Assembly: GCA_021789495.1 (NCBI GenBank)
Contig: JAJYJM010000011.1
Coordinates: forward strand, 1-57,361
Reading direction: 5' to 3'
Source of the DNA: Nitrospirota bacterium
GTDB taxonomy: Bacteria > Nitrospirota > JACRHJ01
DNA: 57,361 nt
Shown here in pieces: positions 42,674 through 52,280 of this stretch. The translations under genes were made by a program, and so were the position numbers. The notes beneath the pieces were generated by a model that ran no database searches, was not told the DNA's origin, and saw only the letters and a list, made by a program, of their open reading frames with translations. Position 1 is the stretch's first letter; every line of letters begins with the position of its first letter.

Positions 42674-44252
42674 TGTCCTGCCTCCTCTCGATTTTGCCGC
42701 CTCTCTTTTCATACGGCTTCCCGCATGACGGGCATGTCGCTTCGTCTCCGTTGATTTCGAGCCGCACGCCGCATTCGCACATGTATCCGGCCATCCGCGC
42801 AGGGTTTCCCACCACCAATGCGTAATCCGGCACGTCCTTTGTCACCACCGCGCCTGCGCCTACAAACGCAAAACGGCCTATCGTATGGCCGCAGACCACG
42901 GTGCAGTTGGCGCCAAGCGTCGATCCCTCCCTGACAATCGTCGGCCTGTACTCGTGGCGCCGGGATATGCGGCTCCGCGGGTTCATCACGTTTGTAAACA
43001 CCATCGACGGCCCGCAGAATACGCCGTCCTCCAGCGTTACGCCGGTGTATACCGAGACATTGTTCTGTATCTTCACGTTGTCGCCTATCTTCACCCCTGA
43101 GGAGATTACGACGTTCTGGCCTATGTTGCAGCCGCGGCCTATTTCCGAGTCCTTCATCACGTGCGAAAAGTGCCAGATGGACGTGCCTTCGCCTATGTGC
43201 GCGGGCTGGTCGATGACGGCGCTCGGATGGGCGAAGAATTTCCTTTTTTCGTCAGACAGGGATATTTTCTCTCCCCTTTCAAGAGATTTCTGGCAGGCCT
43301 GGAGCACACGGAGCACCCTGAGGCCCTCCGCGCCGTCCGTCACGGGGGATTTCCTCTCCCTTACGCATTGCAGGAAGTGAGACATCTCGTTTAAAAGAGG
43401 CTCCGTTCCCGGAAGCTCGACGACCTCCGCGTCCTTTTTCTCAGGCGCCGGTATTTTCCCTCTCCAGATTATCCCGTGCGGATAGACAAGGAGCTTTCTG
43501 TCTTTCTGCGTGTCGTCGAAAACCGCCATCTTCCGGCTCCCGACCACCACCAGCTTCTGCTCCTTGCATGGATTCAGCCAGCTTACGAAGATGTGCGCCT
43601 TTATGCCGGAAGGAAAGCTCAAAAGCGCGCATGCGCTGTCGTGGACGCCGTTTTGCAAAAAGGCCCCGCCTCCGCAGAATACATCCGACGGCATCTCCCC
43701 GGCCAGACCGAGCGCCACCGAGACGTCGTGCGGCGCAAAGCTCCATAGCGCGTTCTCCTCGCTCCGGAACTTTCCTATGTTCAGGCGGTTCGAGTATATG
43801 TAATATATCTTCCCAAGCTCACCCCGGTTAATCATCTCTTTGAGTTTTACCACCGCATCGTGGTAATGCAGGAGGTGCCCGACCATCAGCACCCGGCCAA
43901 GCTTTGCCGCCATAGAGACCAGAGTCTCGCCTTCCGGTACCGAAAGACATAGCGGCTTCTCCACGAAGACGTCCTTCCCGGCCTCAAACGCCTGCCGTAT
44001 CATATTCGCGTGGGCTGCCGCAGGAGATGCTATGGCGACGGCGACAATTCCTTTGTCGCCCAGCACGGCCCTGTAGTCCGTCTCCGTGCGCACTCCCACG
44101 TAGGTTTCCCTCTGCGCTTCCAGCGCTTTCTCGTCCGTGTCGCAGACGCACGAGAGCGCGCAGAGCCTGTGCAGCGTCCTGATAATGTTTTTGCCCCAGT
44201 ATCCCGCGCCTATGGCCGCCACCGCCGCGGGTCTTTCCGCCGGATTTCTCAT
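42654..44252 (-). CDS. Gfo/Idh/MocA dehydrogenase fused to a hexapeptide N-acetyltransferase (WbpB-WbpD type)
   Basis: A 532-aa fusion. Residues 1-330 are an NAD-dependent Gfo/Idh/MocA dehydrogenase ([24 protein letters not shown] carries the catalytic lysine motif). Residues about 345-500 are a left-handed beta-helix acyltransferase ([38 protein letters not shown]). A C-terminal zinc ribbon (CECG...CPSCG) follows. In Pseudomonas and Bordetella the two activities are separate proteins, WbpB/WlbA (oxidises C3 of UDP-GlcNAcA) and WbpD/WlbB (acetylates the C3 amine). Fusing them could channel intermediates across the aminotransferase step. Confidence 0.85.
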   Translation of the reverse strand: MRNPAERPAAVAAIGAGYWGKNIIRTLHRLCALSCVCDTDEKALEAQRETYVGVRTETDYRAVLGDKGIVAVAIASPAAAHANMIRQAFEAGKDVFVEKPLCLSVPEGETLVSMAAKLGRVLMVGHLLHYHDAVVKLKEMINRGELGKIYYIYSNRLNIGKFRSEENALWSFAPHDVSVALGLAGEMPSDVFCGGGAFLQNGVHDSACALLSFPSGIKAHIFVSWLNPCKEQKLVVVGSRKMAVFDDTQKDRKLLVYPHGIIWRGKIPAPEKKDAEVVELPGTEPLLNEMSHFLQCVRERKSPVTDGAEGLRVLRVLQACQKSLERGEKISLSDEKRKFFAHPSAVIDQPAHIGEGTSIWHFSHVMKDSEIGRGCNIGQNVVISSGVKIGDNVKIQNNVSVYTGVTLEDGVFCGPSMVFTNVMNPRSRISRRHEYRPTIVREGSTLGANCTVVCGHTIGRFAFVGAGAVVTKDVPDYALVVGNPARMAGYMCECGVRLEINGDEATCPSCGKPYEKRGGKIERRQDIESTVA

Positions 44253-44266
44253 GTTTTTTGCCTCCC

Positions 44267-45634
44267 TTACGCCTTGAATATCTTCTTTTTGGTGTCCTTG
44301 ACCGCCGCCATGGCGTTCCTGGTGTCGATTATCAGGCTTGCGTTCTCGTATATGAACCCGTAGTCGAAGTCGCTGTGGTCGGTGAGTATTATCACTGCGT
44401 CGTAGCCGGCGAGGTTCTTTTCGTTCAAGGCCACGGAAGTCATGTCGAGCCTGTATTTCCGAAGCTTCGGTATCTTCGGGACGTACGGGTCTGAGTAATC
44501 CACCTTCGCTTCCCTGGCCATCAAAAGCTCAATGACCTTAAGCGAGGGGGACTCGCGCATGTCGTCCACGTTCTTCTTGTACGCCACGCCGAGCACAAGG
44601 AGCTTCGCGTCCTTAAGCGCCTTGCCATGGCGGTTAAGCGCCTGCGCGGTCTTCTCTATGACGTAATAGGGCATATACGTTATTATCTCGCCCGCAAGCT
44701 CGATGAAGCGGGTATGGAAGTCGTACTTCCGGGCCTTCCATGTGAGGTAGAACGGGTCTATGGGGATGCAGTGCCCGCCCAGGCCCGGCCCAGGATAAAA
44801 AGGCATGTAGCCGAAGGGTTTTGTCGAGGCGGCGGATATTACCTCCCAGACGTCTATGTCCATGCGGTCGAAGAGCACCTTCAGTTCGTTTACCAGCGCG
44901 ATGTTCACGCTCCGGAATATGTTCTCAAGCAGTTTCGTCGCCTCGGCCACGCGGGTCGAGGACACGGGGACGGTCCTCTTGATTATGCTTCCGTACAGGG
45001 CATTCGCGGCCTTCAGACACCTGCCGGTGTATCCGCCGACGACCTTGGGTATTGTGGAGGTATTGAAGCTCCCGTTATTGGGGTCCTCGCGCTCCGGGGA
45101 AAACGCCAGGAAGAAGTCCCTGCCCGCATAAAGTCCCGTTTTCTCAAGGACGACGCGCATCTCCTCGTCCGTCGTGCCGGGATACGTGGTGGATTCGAGT
45201 ATCACGAGCTGGCCCGGCTTAAGCGCCCTTGCCGCCGCCTCGGTGGAGTTCAGGACGTATGAGAGGTCCGGCTCCCTGTATTCGTTTAACGGCGTGGGGA
45301 CGCAGATAATAACGCAGTCCGCCTCGCCAAGCTTCTCGAAATCGGCGGTTGCGGAAAACCTGCCGGAGGCGGCAAGCCCGGCTACGGAGGCGTCGGAGAT
45401 ATGCTTTATATAGCTTTTCCCAGCCGCGAGGCGGTCTATTTTCTCCATGTCGTTATCAAAACCCATTACCGGGAACCCGGCCCCGGCGAAGGCCTGGACA
45501 AGCGGCAGGCCGACGTATCCCAGGCCGATTACACCCACCTTCGCCTTCCGCGTCTCGATTTTCTCAAGCAGAGTCTCGAAGATGTCCGTTGTTTTAAGCT
45601 TCCCGCTTTCGTTTCTTTCCGTAAGAGTTTCCAT
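44267..45634 (-). CDS. wbpA: UDP-N-acetylglucosamine 6-dehydrogenase-type nucleotide sugar dehydrogenase (WbpA-like)
   Basis: A 455-aa UDP-sugar dehydrogenase. The start is ATG 45634 ([11 protein letters not shown]), with GGGGG 5 nt upstream. The NAD-binding [13 protein letters not shown] is near residue 34; the catalytic cysteine lies in [14 protein letters not shown]. The C-terminal [21 protein letters not shown] is typical of the group that oxidises UDP-GlcNAc to UDP-GlcNAcA in the WbpA-type pathway. It heads the UDP-GlcNAc3NAcA-like gene set. WbpI-type epimerase is not seen, so the product may stay in gluco form. Confidence 0.85.
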   Translation of the reverse strand: METLTERNESGKLKTTDIFETLLEKIETRKAKVGVIGLGYVGLPLVQAFAGAGFPVMGFDNDMEKIDRLAAGKSYIKHISDASVAGLAASGRFSATADFEKLGEADCVIICVPTPLNEYREPDLSYVLNSTEAAARALKPGQLVILESTTYPGTTDEEMRVVLEKTGLYAGRDFFLAFSPEREDPNNGSFNTSTIPKVVGGYTGRCLKAANALYGSIIKRTVPVSSTRVAEATKLLENIFRSVNIALVNELKVLFDRMDIDVWEVISAASTKPFGYMPFYPGPGLGGHCIPIDPFYLTWKARKYDFHTRFIELAGEIITYMPYYVIEKTAQALNRHGKALKDAKLLVLGVAYKKNVDDMRESPSLKVIELLMAREAKVDYSDPYVPKIPKLRKYRLDMTSVALNEKNLAGYDAVIILTDHSDFDYGFIYENASLIIDTRNAMAAVKDTKKKIFKA

Positions 45635-45651
45635 TTTGACCCCCAAGGTAA

Positions 45652-45900
45652 TTAAGTCGTCATTCCCATGCCGGCCACATCGTTTCTCCTGAGAAGCGCA
45701 ACCCGGCAGGCAAGGAGCTGGAGGGGCAAGACCACGAGCATAGGCGTCAGACATGGGACGGTGTCGGGCGCCCGGTACAAATAATCTGCCTTCCCCTCCA
45801 GCTTCCCGTCTCCGTCCGTGGTAAAGGCTATGACCTGCCCGTCCCGCGAACGGACCTTCTCAATGTTGGAAACGACCTTTTCGATCAGGATTCCGCACAT
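45652..45900 (-). pseudogene. glmS remnant (SIS-domain C-terminus)
   Basis: About 80 residues matching the last part of glucosamine-6-phosphate synthase: EKVVSNIEKVRSRDGQVIAF and LTPMLVVLPLQLLACRVALL. The usual ending after DVDxPRNLAKSVTVE is lost; the reading instead ends DVAGMGMTT, encoded at a CATTCCC repeat remnant. Curiously it begins MCGI, the residues at the start of intact GlmS, directly joined to this C-terminal part. GlmS makes glucosamine-6-phosphate, so a functional copy must exist elsewhere. Most probably not functional. Confidence 0.7.
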
Positions 45901-45929
45901 GTTTTTGAACACCTCCCTATGCTGCCGCG

Positions 45930-46889
45930 TCATGTTCGCAAGGCCAGGCGCGCCGCATTCTCCCCGGATATGCTCCGAATGACGTCCGCCGGGAGCCTGA
46001 GCCTCTCAAGAAGCCTCCTTAGTCCAAGAAAGAAGTTGTCCGTACCGTAAAGTATCTTTTCGGAATGCCTCGTAATGAATCTCCGCGCGAAGGCCGGGTC
46101 TCGCGTTATGGCGCGAAAACCCGATACGCCGGACAGATCGGCATGAAGGTTTTTATATTCTTCCATCAGCCGGACGGTTATTCCCCCTGCGATAACCCTG
46201 CCGCGCGGCAGAAGGCCGTCCACGCCGCCTTCAAGGGAAATGCCTTCCCAGAAAAGCGGCCCATGCCCTATGAACTTTATATTCGGGAACTGCCGAAGAC
46301 GGCTCTCAAGGGCCGCGAAATCCGTCATGTATCCCGGGAACGGGCGGCGCATTTCTTCTTTTTTCTCCCTCAAGGGGGCGTAGATTTTCCCCAGGAACGA
46401 GATTACCTTCCTGGGATAGCCAAGGTATCGGGGGGTGTTCAGCATCTTCGCCATAAGCTTCTCGAAATTGTCCGTGCCTGTCGCGGCATAACGCTCACCC
46501 GCGCTTTCCATGTGAAACACAAGCGGCATACCCAGGGCGTTTACCTTCTCAAGCAGCCGGTCGAGTTTCGGCGAATCCCACGGAAGTTTTGTTTTAAGCT
46601 CTCCACAGCCGCATATTCCCTTGTCCACCCATGCCATGAACCTCTCCGCCGCATCGTCCGCCTCCGGGTCCGGGGCATACATAGGACAAATCCGGTCCGG
46701 ATATTTCCGGTACGCCTCGAATACATCCTCCACCGGCAGGTTAAGATATACAGGGTTTGCCGGGTTTGACTCTTCCCAGGTCAGAATCCAGCATTTGCCG
46801 AGCCGCTCCCTCTCGAGGTAGGAAATTATCCCGTCGGCGTCCAGGCCCCTGAAATTCACGTGCATATGCGAATCGACGTTCAGGCGCAA
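45930..46889 (-). CDS. Metal-dependent amidohydrolase (TIM barrel)
   Basis: A 319-aa amidohydrolase_2-type protein. The HxH motif is SHMHV near residue 7, followed by KTKLPW (about 98), MPLVFHMES (about 120), FIGHGPLFW (about 205) and the metal aspartate in ILYGTDN (about 285). The substrate is unknown. In the middle of the exopolysaccharide cluster it could deacylate or hydrolyse a sugar-linked intermediate, but there is no direct evidence for that. Confidence 0.75.
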   Translation of the reverse strand: MRLNVDSHMHVNFRGLDADGIISYLERERLGKCWILTWEESNPANPVYLNLPVEDVFEAYRKYPDRICPMYAPDPEADDAAERFMAWVDKGICGCGELKTKLPWDSPKLDRLLEKVNALGMPLVFHMESAGERYAATGTDNFEKLMAKMLNTPRYLGYPRKVISFLGKIYAPLREKKEEMRRPFPGYMTDFAALESRLRQFPNIKFIGHGPLFWEGISLEGGVDGLLPRGRVIAGGITVRLMEEYKNLHADLSGVSGFRAITRDPAFARRFITRHSEKILYGTDNFFLGLRRLLERLRLPADVIRSISGENAARLALRT

Positions 46890-46983
46890 ACCTATCTCCT
46901 TTGCGGGAAACGCATCTCCCGCCTACATCGCCAATATAAGTTTAAAAAACCAAGGACTCTTGGCCCGGAGCGGGCCGGAACGG

Positions 46984-49098
46984 CTAAGCGCTGGTCTTTG
47001 CCCTCTTTGTGCTGATGTAATCGGAATAGTTGTAGTGATAGTAGTAATCCACGGAGCGGATAGTCATGTCGTTTAAGACCACGCCCAGTATCTCCGCCTT
47101 TATGGTATCCATATTCTTTTTTATTTTATGCACAGCATCCTTTATCGTCTTGCCGCTCCGGACAACAAGCACGACTCCGTCCGAAAGCGGCGTGAGGAGC
47201 GAGGCGTCTGCAATGCCGAGATATGGCGGGCAGTCGATAAGCACCCTGTCGAATTGCTCCCTTAAGCCAGCCGTCAGGTTGAACATGGTTGTTGAACCCA
47301 GCATCTCTCCGGGGTTGGAGTAAAGCGGCCCGGAAGGGATGAAGCTCAGGTTTGGTATCTTCGTCTTCCTCAGGACGTCCGCCAGCTCCGTTTTTTTTGT
47401 AATGAGGCTTGAGAGGCCTCTTGTGTTCGGCACTTCAAAGACCTTGTGCAGCCTGGGCCTGCGCATGTCACCGTCTATGAGAAGTATCCTTTCTCCGGCG
47501 GCAGCCATTATCGAGGCGAGGTTCACGGAGACCGTGGATTTACCCTCGCCGTGCATTGCGCTGCATACCTGGATGACGCGCGGGCTGTGGTTCTGTCTTG
47601 AGAGCAGGATGTTGCTTCTTATCGTCCTGAAGGATTCTGCAATTGGAGATATAGGGTCGGTCACTGCGGCTATATTCTCAGGCTTCCTGTCGTCCTGCCG
47701 GGACGACTTAGGGACAACTCCAAGCATCGGCACGCCAAGGTTTTCTTCAAGCTCCTCAGGCGACGTATAGGTATTGTCCATGTGTTCGCTTACAAGGGCA
47801 AAACCGACTCCGGTAAACAGCCCCAGGACTATTCCCAGCAGCATGTTAAGGACTTTTTTCGGCCTTGCCGGGATCTTGGGAGGCGTGGCGTTGTCTATCA
47901 GTTGCACGCTGCTAACGTTGATGGTGCCCATGATGTTCGTTTCCTGGGCCCTCTTGAGCACCTGCTCGTATATTTCTTTTGCGCCTTCGACATCCTGTTT
48001 TCTGAGTTCGTATTCCGCCGAGCTTCTGTCGTAGTTCATCGCCTCGGCTTTCTGGCGGTTGAAAGCGCTCCTGAGAGTCTGCTCTTCGCGGCGGGCCTCG
48101 TCGTAGTCGTTTTTTATCCCGCCGGCCACCAGCTTCACCTCGCCGTTTATCTGCTTCTTTATCTGTTTCATCTCGTTTGCAAGACGTATCATTACCGGAT
48201 GTTTATCGCCGTATTTTCTCGATTTCTCCGCCATGTCCTTGGAGATCATGGTCTCCTGGGACTGGAGGTCCTGTATAACCTTGTTGTTTAATACGTCCGG
48301 AAGGCTCATCAATCCGTCGGGCACGGACGAAAGTTTTATTACCTGCTGATATTTTATTTCCGCCTGGTATCGTCTCGCCTCTGCGGACAAGACTTTTGCG
48401 TTGAGGTCGTTCAAGGCGGCGAGGGTTACATTTGAACTGCGGTCTCCGCCGATAATCCTCTCCGAGCGCTTGAAATTCTCCAGTGAATCCGCGCTTTCGT
48501 CCATCCGTTCCTTTATTTTATCCAGTTCGTCGTCCAGCCAGGCCATATAGCTCCTGGCGGGAGCTGTCCTCATGTCTATGTTCTGGTCGATGAAGGCCTG
48601 TACGGTCTCGTTGGCGACCTGGGCGGCAAGTTCAGGGTTCTTCGCCTCGTAACTGACATTGACCAGGTCGCTGTCTTTTACCGTCTCCACGGTAAGGCGC
48701 TTTTCGAATGCTTTTATTGCGCTTTCCATCGACGGAACTCTGCCGGAATTTCCTTTCCTCAGCAGTCCCAGGAGAAAAAATGGGGTTTTCTTTTGCCTAG
48801 GCCTGTCCAGGCGGAGTTTTTCAATAACCTTCCTGGCTATAACCTCGCTTTTTATTATGTTCACCTGCGTCTGGAGGTAGGCCGCCATGTCCATCTGGTT
48901 TCCTGTCTGCTGATTCTGGATATTGAACTGCAAGTTTGGCGGTTCTATATAGACCTGCGCGGTCGCCTTGTATACCGGTGTCATTGTGAAAGTTACCACC
49001 GCCACGGCAAGGACGAAAAACACGAAGATGGCCGCAACGGAAATCCTCCGCTTGCTCAGTATCATCAGGTAATCTCTTAAGCCCAAGTCTTCCTTCAT
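46984..49098 (-). CDS. Polysaccharide copolymerase and tyrosine autokinase (Wzc-like)
   Basis: A 704-aa BY-kinase. An N-terminal Wzz domain with two membrane helices (about 20-40 and 420-440) and a long coiled coil in between is followed by a P-loop kinase domain: Walker A GEGKSTVSVNLA (about 510), A' LLIDGDMRRP and Walker B VLIDCPPYLG. The C-terminal tyrosine cluster YYYHYNYSDY is the usual autophosphorylation tail. Such proteins control polymer length and export together with Wza. It lies 23 nt from the wza-like gene. Confidence 0.9.
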   Translation of the reverse strand: MKEDLGLRDYLMILSKRRISVAAIFVFFVLAVAVVTFTMTPVYKATAQVYIEPPNLQFNIQNQQTGNQMDMAAYLQTQVNIIKSEVIARKVIEKLRLDRPRQKKTPFFLLGLLRKGNSGRVPSMESAIKAFEKRLTVETVKDSDLVNVSYEAKNPELAAQVANETVQAFIDQNIDMRTAPARSYMAWLDDELDKIKERMDESADSLENFKRSERIIGGDRSSNVTLAALNDLNAKVLSAEARRYQAEIKYQQVIKLSSVPDGLMSLPDVLNNKVIQDLQSQETMISKDMAEKSRKYGDKHPVMIRLANEMKQIKKQINGEVKLVAGGIKNDYDEARREEQTLRSAFNRQKAEAMNYDRSSAEYELRKQDVEGAKEIYEQVLKRAQETNIMGTINVSSVQLIDNATPPKIPARPKKVLNMLLGIVLGLFTGVGFALVSEHMDNTYTSPEELEENLGVPMLGVVPKSSRQDDRKPENIAAVTDPISPIAESFRTIRSNILLSRQNHSPRVIQVCSAMHGEGKSTVSVNLASIMAAAGERILLIDGDMRRPRLHKVFEVPNTRGLSSLITKKTELADVLRKTKIPNLSFIPSGPLYSNPGEMLGSTTMFNLTAGLREQFDRVLIDCPPYLGIADASLLTPLSDGVVLVVRSGKTIKDAVHKIKKNMDTIKAEILGVVLNDMTIRSVDYYYHYNYSDYISTKRAKTSA

Positions 49099-49121
49099 AG
49101 CGTGTCCCCTTCCGGTTTGAT

Positions 49122-50030
49122 TTAGAAGAAGCTCTCAGGCACCGATATCACGTCGTCCGGCTGCAACTGGAACTCCATGCCGACGCGCATTTTTTTATCC
49201 TTGCCGTCTACCTTCCTGATCAACGTCGTCCGGCCGGGGGCGGCCTTGTCGGTAAGCCCCTGCGCCATGGCTATCGCCTGAATCACGGTGGCTCCTTCTT
49301 CAAATTTATATGCGCCGGGCATCTTGACCTCTCCGGTTACATAAATGAAGCCGCTCTTTGTAACGAATATGTTATCGCCGTCCCGAACATAGAGATTTTC
49401 GGCCATGTTCCCTTTTTCCATCAGGTCTTTCAGATTCAGCGTAATATATGTGCTGCCGGGATCATGCCCTGATGTCTTTGCTCTATTCGCAGTTTCCGGT
49501 TCCGGCATGGCTGTGGCTCCGCCTGCTTGGTTCGCGGCAGGGAGCGTATCCGGAACATCGGCGCCCGGGGCGTTATTCCTTGTTTTCCTTTTTATGACTA
49601 TGCGGTTTCCGGCCTTGTCCGTAAGCCCTCCCGCCTTCGAGATTATATCGAGAATCGTCGCCTTCGCGGTTAGTGTATATACCCCCGGTTTTGCAACCTC
49701 GCCAAGGATGGTAACCTGCTTGCTTTTATATTCCTTGACAAAAACGGTGACGTGCGGGTCGATAATATAGCCCTGGGCAAGCTTTTGGTCTATTCTCTGT
49801 TCCGCGTCCCCCGGCGTCATTCCCGCCACTTTTATCTTGCCTATCAACGGCACGCTTATCATGCCGTTACCGCTTACCCTGGCCGTCGTCGTAAGGTCGT
49901 CGTTTTCGTATACAGTAATTTTAAGCAAATCTCCCGGGCCTAAAATGTAATCCTGGGCTATAACAGGTTTCCCGACCATAAGTATTCCGGCCAGGGCAAT
50001 AAAAACGACTAAAACGCGTGTTCCCCTCAT
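49122..50030 (-). CDS. Polysaccharide export protein (Wza-like)
   Basis: A 302-aa periplasmic/outer-membrane protein. The start is ATG 50030 (MRGTRVLVVFIALAG), GAGGGG 7 nt upstream. A signal peptide ends near PVIAQ, without an obvious lipobox. The polysaccharide export domain begins YILGPGDLLKITVYENDDL, and two SLBB segments follow (KQVTILGEVAKPGVYTL, FIYVTGEVKMPGAYKFEEG). A Thr/Pro/Ala linker separates them. It starts the exopolysaccharide operon, which a strong promoter far upstream probably reads. Confidence 0.88.
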   Translation of the reverse strand: MRGTRVLVVFIALAGILMVGKPVIAQDYILGPGDLLKITVYENDDLTTTARVSGNGMISVPLIGKIKVAGMTPGDAEQRIDQKLAQGYIIDPHVTVFVKEYKSKQVTILGEVAKPGVYTLTAKATILDIISKAGGLTDKAGNRIVIKRKTRNNAPGADVPDTLPAANQAGGATAMPEPETANRAKTSGHDPGSTYITLNLKDLMEKGNMAENLYVRDGDNIFVTKSGFIYVTGEVKMPGAYKFEEGATVIQAIAMAQGLTDKAAPGRTTLIRKVDGKDKKMRVGMEFQLQPDDVISVPESFF

Positions 50031-50420
50031 AATGTCGCCCCTCTTTGCGATAGAAAACCGCCGTGTTTTTTGGCGCGCATTTTGCCGCGCAACCCGGCAT
50101 TGTCGCAACAGTTATTGGGAAATCCGGCCCGGAGACAGCTTCGGCTTAGACGTCCGATGGGAGTGTTTTGCGGTGAATGGTTTTGGCGGCACAGGCCAAA
50201 ATCCATCCTTTTTCTCTTCAACTCCGCTGCGCCCCCGCCGTCCCGCAGGGCCATGGCACACCTCGAGTGTTCGGATAAACTGCTCTTCCGCCAATAAAAA
50301 ATAATCGTGTTTTTTGATGGAGAATTCCTCGGAGAAAACGCGTGCTCTTGAAATGAATTTCTATCCTGGAGAGACGTCTTGCTTCATTCCGGATTGTAAT
50401 CAACCATATTTTAATTACTT
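50031..50420 (-). other. Long leader before the exopolysaccharide operon
   Basis: About 390 nt between the -10 box at 50421 and the wza start. It contains no convincing gene. Short open readings exist on both strands but lack ribosome binding sites and have skewed composition. I could not match it to a riboswitch I know, including GEMM-I (cyclic di-GMP). Possible pairing around 50210-50260 (GC-rich) is unresolved by eye. Confidence 0.5.
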
Positions 50421-50448
50421 AATATAACACTTAACCGGGAGTTGTCAA
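50421..50448 (-). promoter_or_regulatory. Sigma-70 promoter for the wza operon
   Basis: On the minus strand: TTGACA (50443-50448), a 16-nt spacer and TATATT (50421-50426). No other promoter of this quality lies closer to wza, so the transcript would carry a 5' leader of some 390 nt. Confidence 0.7.
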
Positions 50449-50490
50449 ACTGTGTGGGGCTTTGGGTTTTCGGGCAGGACAAAGATGTAT

Positions 50491-51150
50491 TTATTTCCTT
50501 CTCCGCTTTAGTTCCTCATAAACTTCCGAAGGAACGACGCCGGCTTCGGCAAGGGCAATGAGCGAATGAAACCACAGGTCGGCGGTCTCGTATACAAGCT
50601 CTTCCCTCGATTGGTTCTTGGACGCTATCACCACCTCCGCCGCCTCCTCGCCCACCTTCTTTAAGATAACATCCTTTCCTTTGGCAAAAAGGCCGCTTAC
50701 GTAAGAACCCTCTGCGGGGTTGGATTTTCTGTCCTTGATTACGCCGTAGAGCTTGTCGAGAATATCGCTTCCGGAGTATACGTCGGAAGCGTTGAATTTT
50801 TTTTCGCCGACGTCTTTTGTGCCATCCGCCTCTATCTTCGTATAAAAACAGCTTCTATTCCCCGTATGGCAGGCCGCGGTATTCTGCTCGACCTTGAAGA
50901 GCAGGCAGTCCGCGTCGCAGTCGTAATAGGCCTCTTTCACTTTCTGCGTATGTCCGGAGGTCTCGCCTTTCAGCCAGAGTTTCTGCCTGGAGCGGCTCCA
51001 GTAATGGCAAAGCCCCGTCTGAAGCGTCTTCTCTACGGAAAGCCTGTTCATAAAAGCCATCATCAGGACGGCGCCGTCCTCATAGTCCTGCACTATCGCA
51101 GGGATTAGGCCGTCCTTGTCGAATTTTAATTGCGATGCGTCGAACATCAT
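50491..51150 (-). CDS. hisIE: Phosphoribosyl-AMP cyclohydrolase/phosphoribosyl-ATP diphosphatase
   Basis: A 219-aa bifunctional enzyme of histidine synthesis (steps 2 and 3). The HisI part is residues 1-115, with [20 protein letters not shown] and the zinc residues in [10 protein letters not shown] and [12 protein letters not shown]. The HisE part is about 125-215, with [19 protein letters not shown] and [11 protein letters not shown]. It closes the his operon. Its start overlaps the preceding stop by four bases (ATGA). Confidence 0.92.
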   Translation of the reverse strand: MMFDASQLKFDKDGLIPAIVQDYEDGAVLMMAFMNRLSVEKTLQTGLCHYWSRSRQKLWLKGETSGHTQKVKEAYYDCDADCLLFKVEQNTAACHTGNRSCFYTKIEADGTKDVGEKKFNASDVYSGSDILDKLYGVIKDRKSNPAEGSYVSGLFAKGKDVILKKVGEEAAEVVIASKNQSREELVYETADLWFHSLIALAEAGVVPSEVYEELKRRRK

Positions 51151-51629
51151 AATTTATACCCGATCATACGGAGAAAATCCTTCCGTTTTGCAACGTCATC
51201 CGGCCCTTCCACGCCCTTCGGCGGGAAACCGTCGATAACGCCCATTATCCCGCGGCCCATCTCCGTCTGCGCGATTATCACCTCAACCGGGTTCGCCGTC
51301 GCGCAGAAGATATTCACGACCTCGCGGCAGTTCTTTATGGCGTTTAAAACGTTCACCGGGAAGCAGTCCTTCAGCATGATGCAGAATGAATGCCCGCAGG
51401 CAATGTTTTTCATGTTTTCCACAGCCGCGGCCTTCATGTCTTCGTCTGTGCCCTCCACCCTTATCAGACACGGCCCGGAGGCCTCCGCGAATGCCACGCC
51501 GAACTTAGGCCCCGGCATCGCATTCACCATCACTTCGTATAGGTCTTCGGCTGTCTTGATGAAATGGCTCTGACCGATGATTACGTTGCAGTTCTCAGGG
51601 ATATTGATTTTAACGGAATGAAATTCCAT
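51147..51629 (-). CDS. Adenosine-specific kinase family protein (COG1839)
   Basis: A 160-aa protein matching the COG1839/PF04008 (adenosine-specific kinase) family: [52 protein letters not shown] and [20 protein letters not shown]. The family is best known from archaea and thermophiles; a structure with bound adenosine/AMP has been reported. The stop overlaps the hisIE start (ATGA), so it is translated with histidine genes. HisG consumes ATP and the pathway releases an adenylate-related by-product, so a role in adenosine salvage is possible. Confidence 0.8.
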   Translation of the reverse strand: MEFHSVKINIPENCNVIIGQSHFIKTAEDLYEVMVNAMPGPKFGVAFAEASGPCLIRVEGTDEDMKAAAVENMKNIACGHSFCIMLKDCFPVNVLNAIKNCREVVNIFCATANPVEVIIAQTEMGRGIMGVIDGFPPKGVEGPDDVAKRKDFLRMIGYKL

Positions 51630-51640
51630 AGAGCCTCCCG

Positions 51641-52258
51641 TTATTTTGAAATTCGTTTAAACGGTTCTGATATACCCGCAATACTAACGGTTAATATATC
51701 ATCTTGCCCCAATTTTGCTTCTGCAACAGCATCTGGTTGATAGCTCCTCCGTACAGTGAACGCAAGAGTATTATCGTTTATCCAATTGGTGTTAGCTAGT
51801 CTATTAACTGGATGCGCATCCCAAGCTAATTGATCGGGGCCCCAGTATATGTATTGATCGCCTTCTTTAGAAATTTCTATGGTAGGTGTGTTGAGTTCAC
51901 CTAACTTGACCCATTGAGAATCTACATCATCGGCCCATTTTCCTATAAACCTATCGCCATTTACCTCTTTCGCGCCATGTTCTTTTAAAAGAGAAATCAT
52001 TTTTTCGTTCTTTTGCGTTTCCGCATAGAACATTGCGGAACATCCTTCTTCGTTTTTAATATCCGGGTTCATTCCGGCATCCAAAAAATTCTTAACGGCG
52101 ACAATATCGCTGTTTTTTGCACTTTGAACAAAAGAGTCTGCGGTAAATTTTATATTAAGCTTCTTCAGCTCATTCCTGGCTCTTTCTTGTCTACTTTCAC
52201 AGCCAACAATAACAACAAGAAATAAAATCAACAGAATAACAAGAGCTTTTCTATGCAT
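51641..52258 (-). CDS. Ankyrin-repeat lipoprotein
   Basis: A 205-aa protein starting at ATG 52258 with AAGGAG 5 nt upstream. The signal peptide ends in a lipobox IVGCES (Cys near 20). Residues about 40-100 carry two ankyrin-like repeats (AVKNFLDAGMNPDIKNEEG, KMISLLKEHGAKEV). The C-terminal part is beta-rich (GDRFIGKWADDVDSQW...). The start region upstream (MSFPRKREPSDFL) is CATTCCCG-repeat sequence. It is more AT-rich than the his genes around it. The insertion splits hisF from the adenosine-kinase gene. Confidence 0.75.
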   Translation of the reverse strand: MHRKALVILLILFLVVIVGCESRQERARNELKKLNIKFTADSFVQSAKNSDIVAVKNFLDAGMNPDIKNEEGCSAMFYAETQKNEKMISLLKEHGAKEVNGDRFIGKWADDVDSQWVKLGELNTPTIEISKEGDQYIYWGPDQLAWDAHPVNRLANTNWINDNTLAFTVRRSYQPDAVAEAKLGQDDILTVSIAGISEPFKRISK

Positions 52259-52280
52259 AAGGGCTCCTTTATTCAACAAA

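Noticed and set aside
50027-50297. Short open readings on both strands in the wza leader
   Set aside because: They lack ribosome binding sites, overlap each other and have unusual composition (many Arg, Pro, Ser). I treated the region as a non-coding leader.
50031-50420. A cyclic-di-GMP riboswitch (GEMM-I) in the leader
   Set aside because: The conserved GGCAAACC and GACGCAAAGCC boxes were not found. The only resemblance was a few scattered purine-rich bases.
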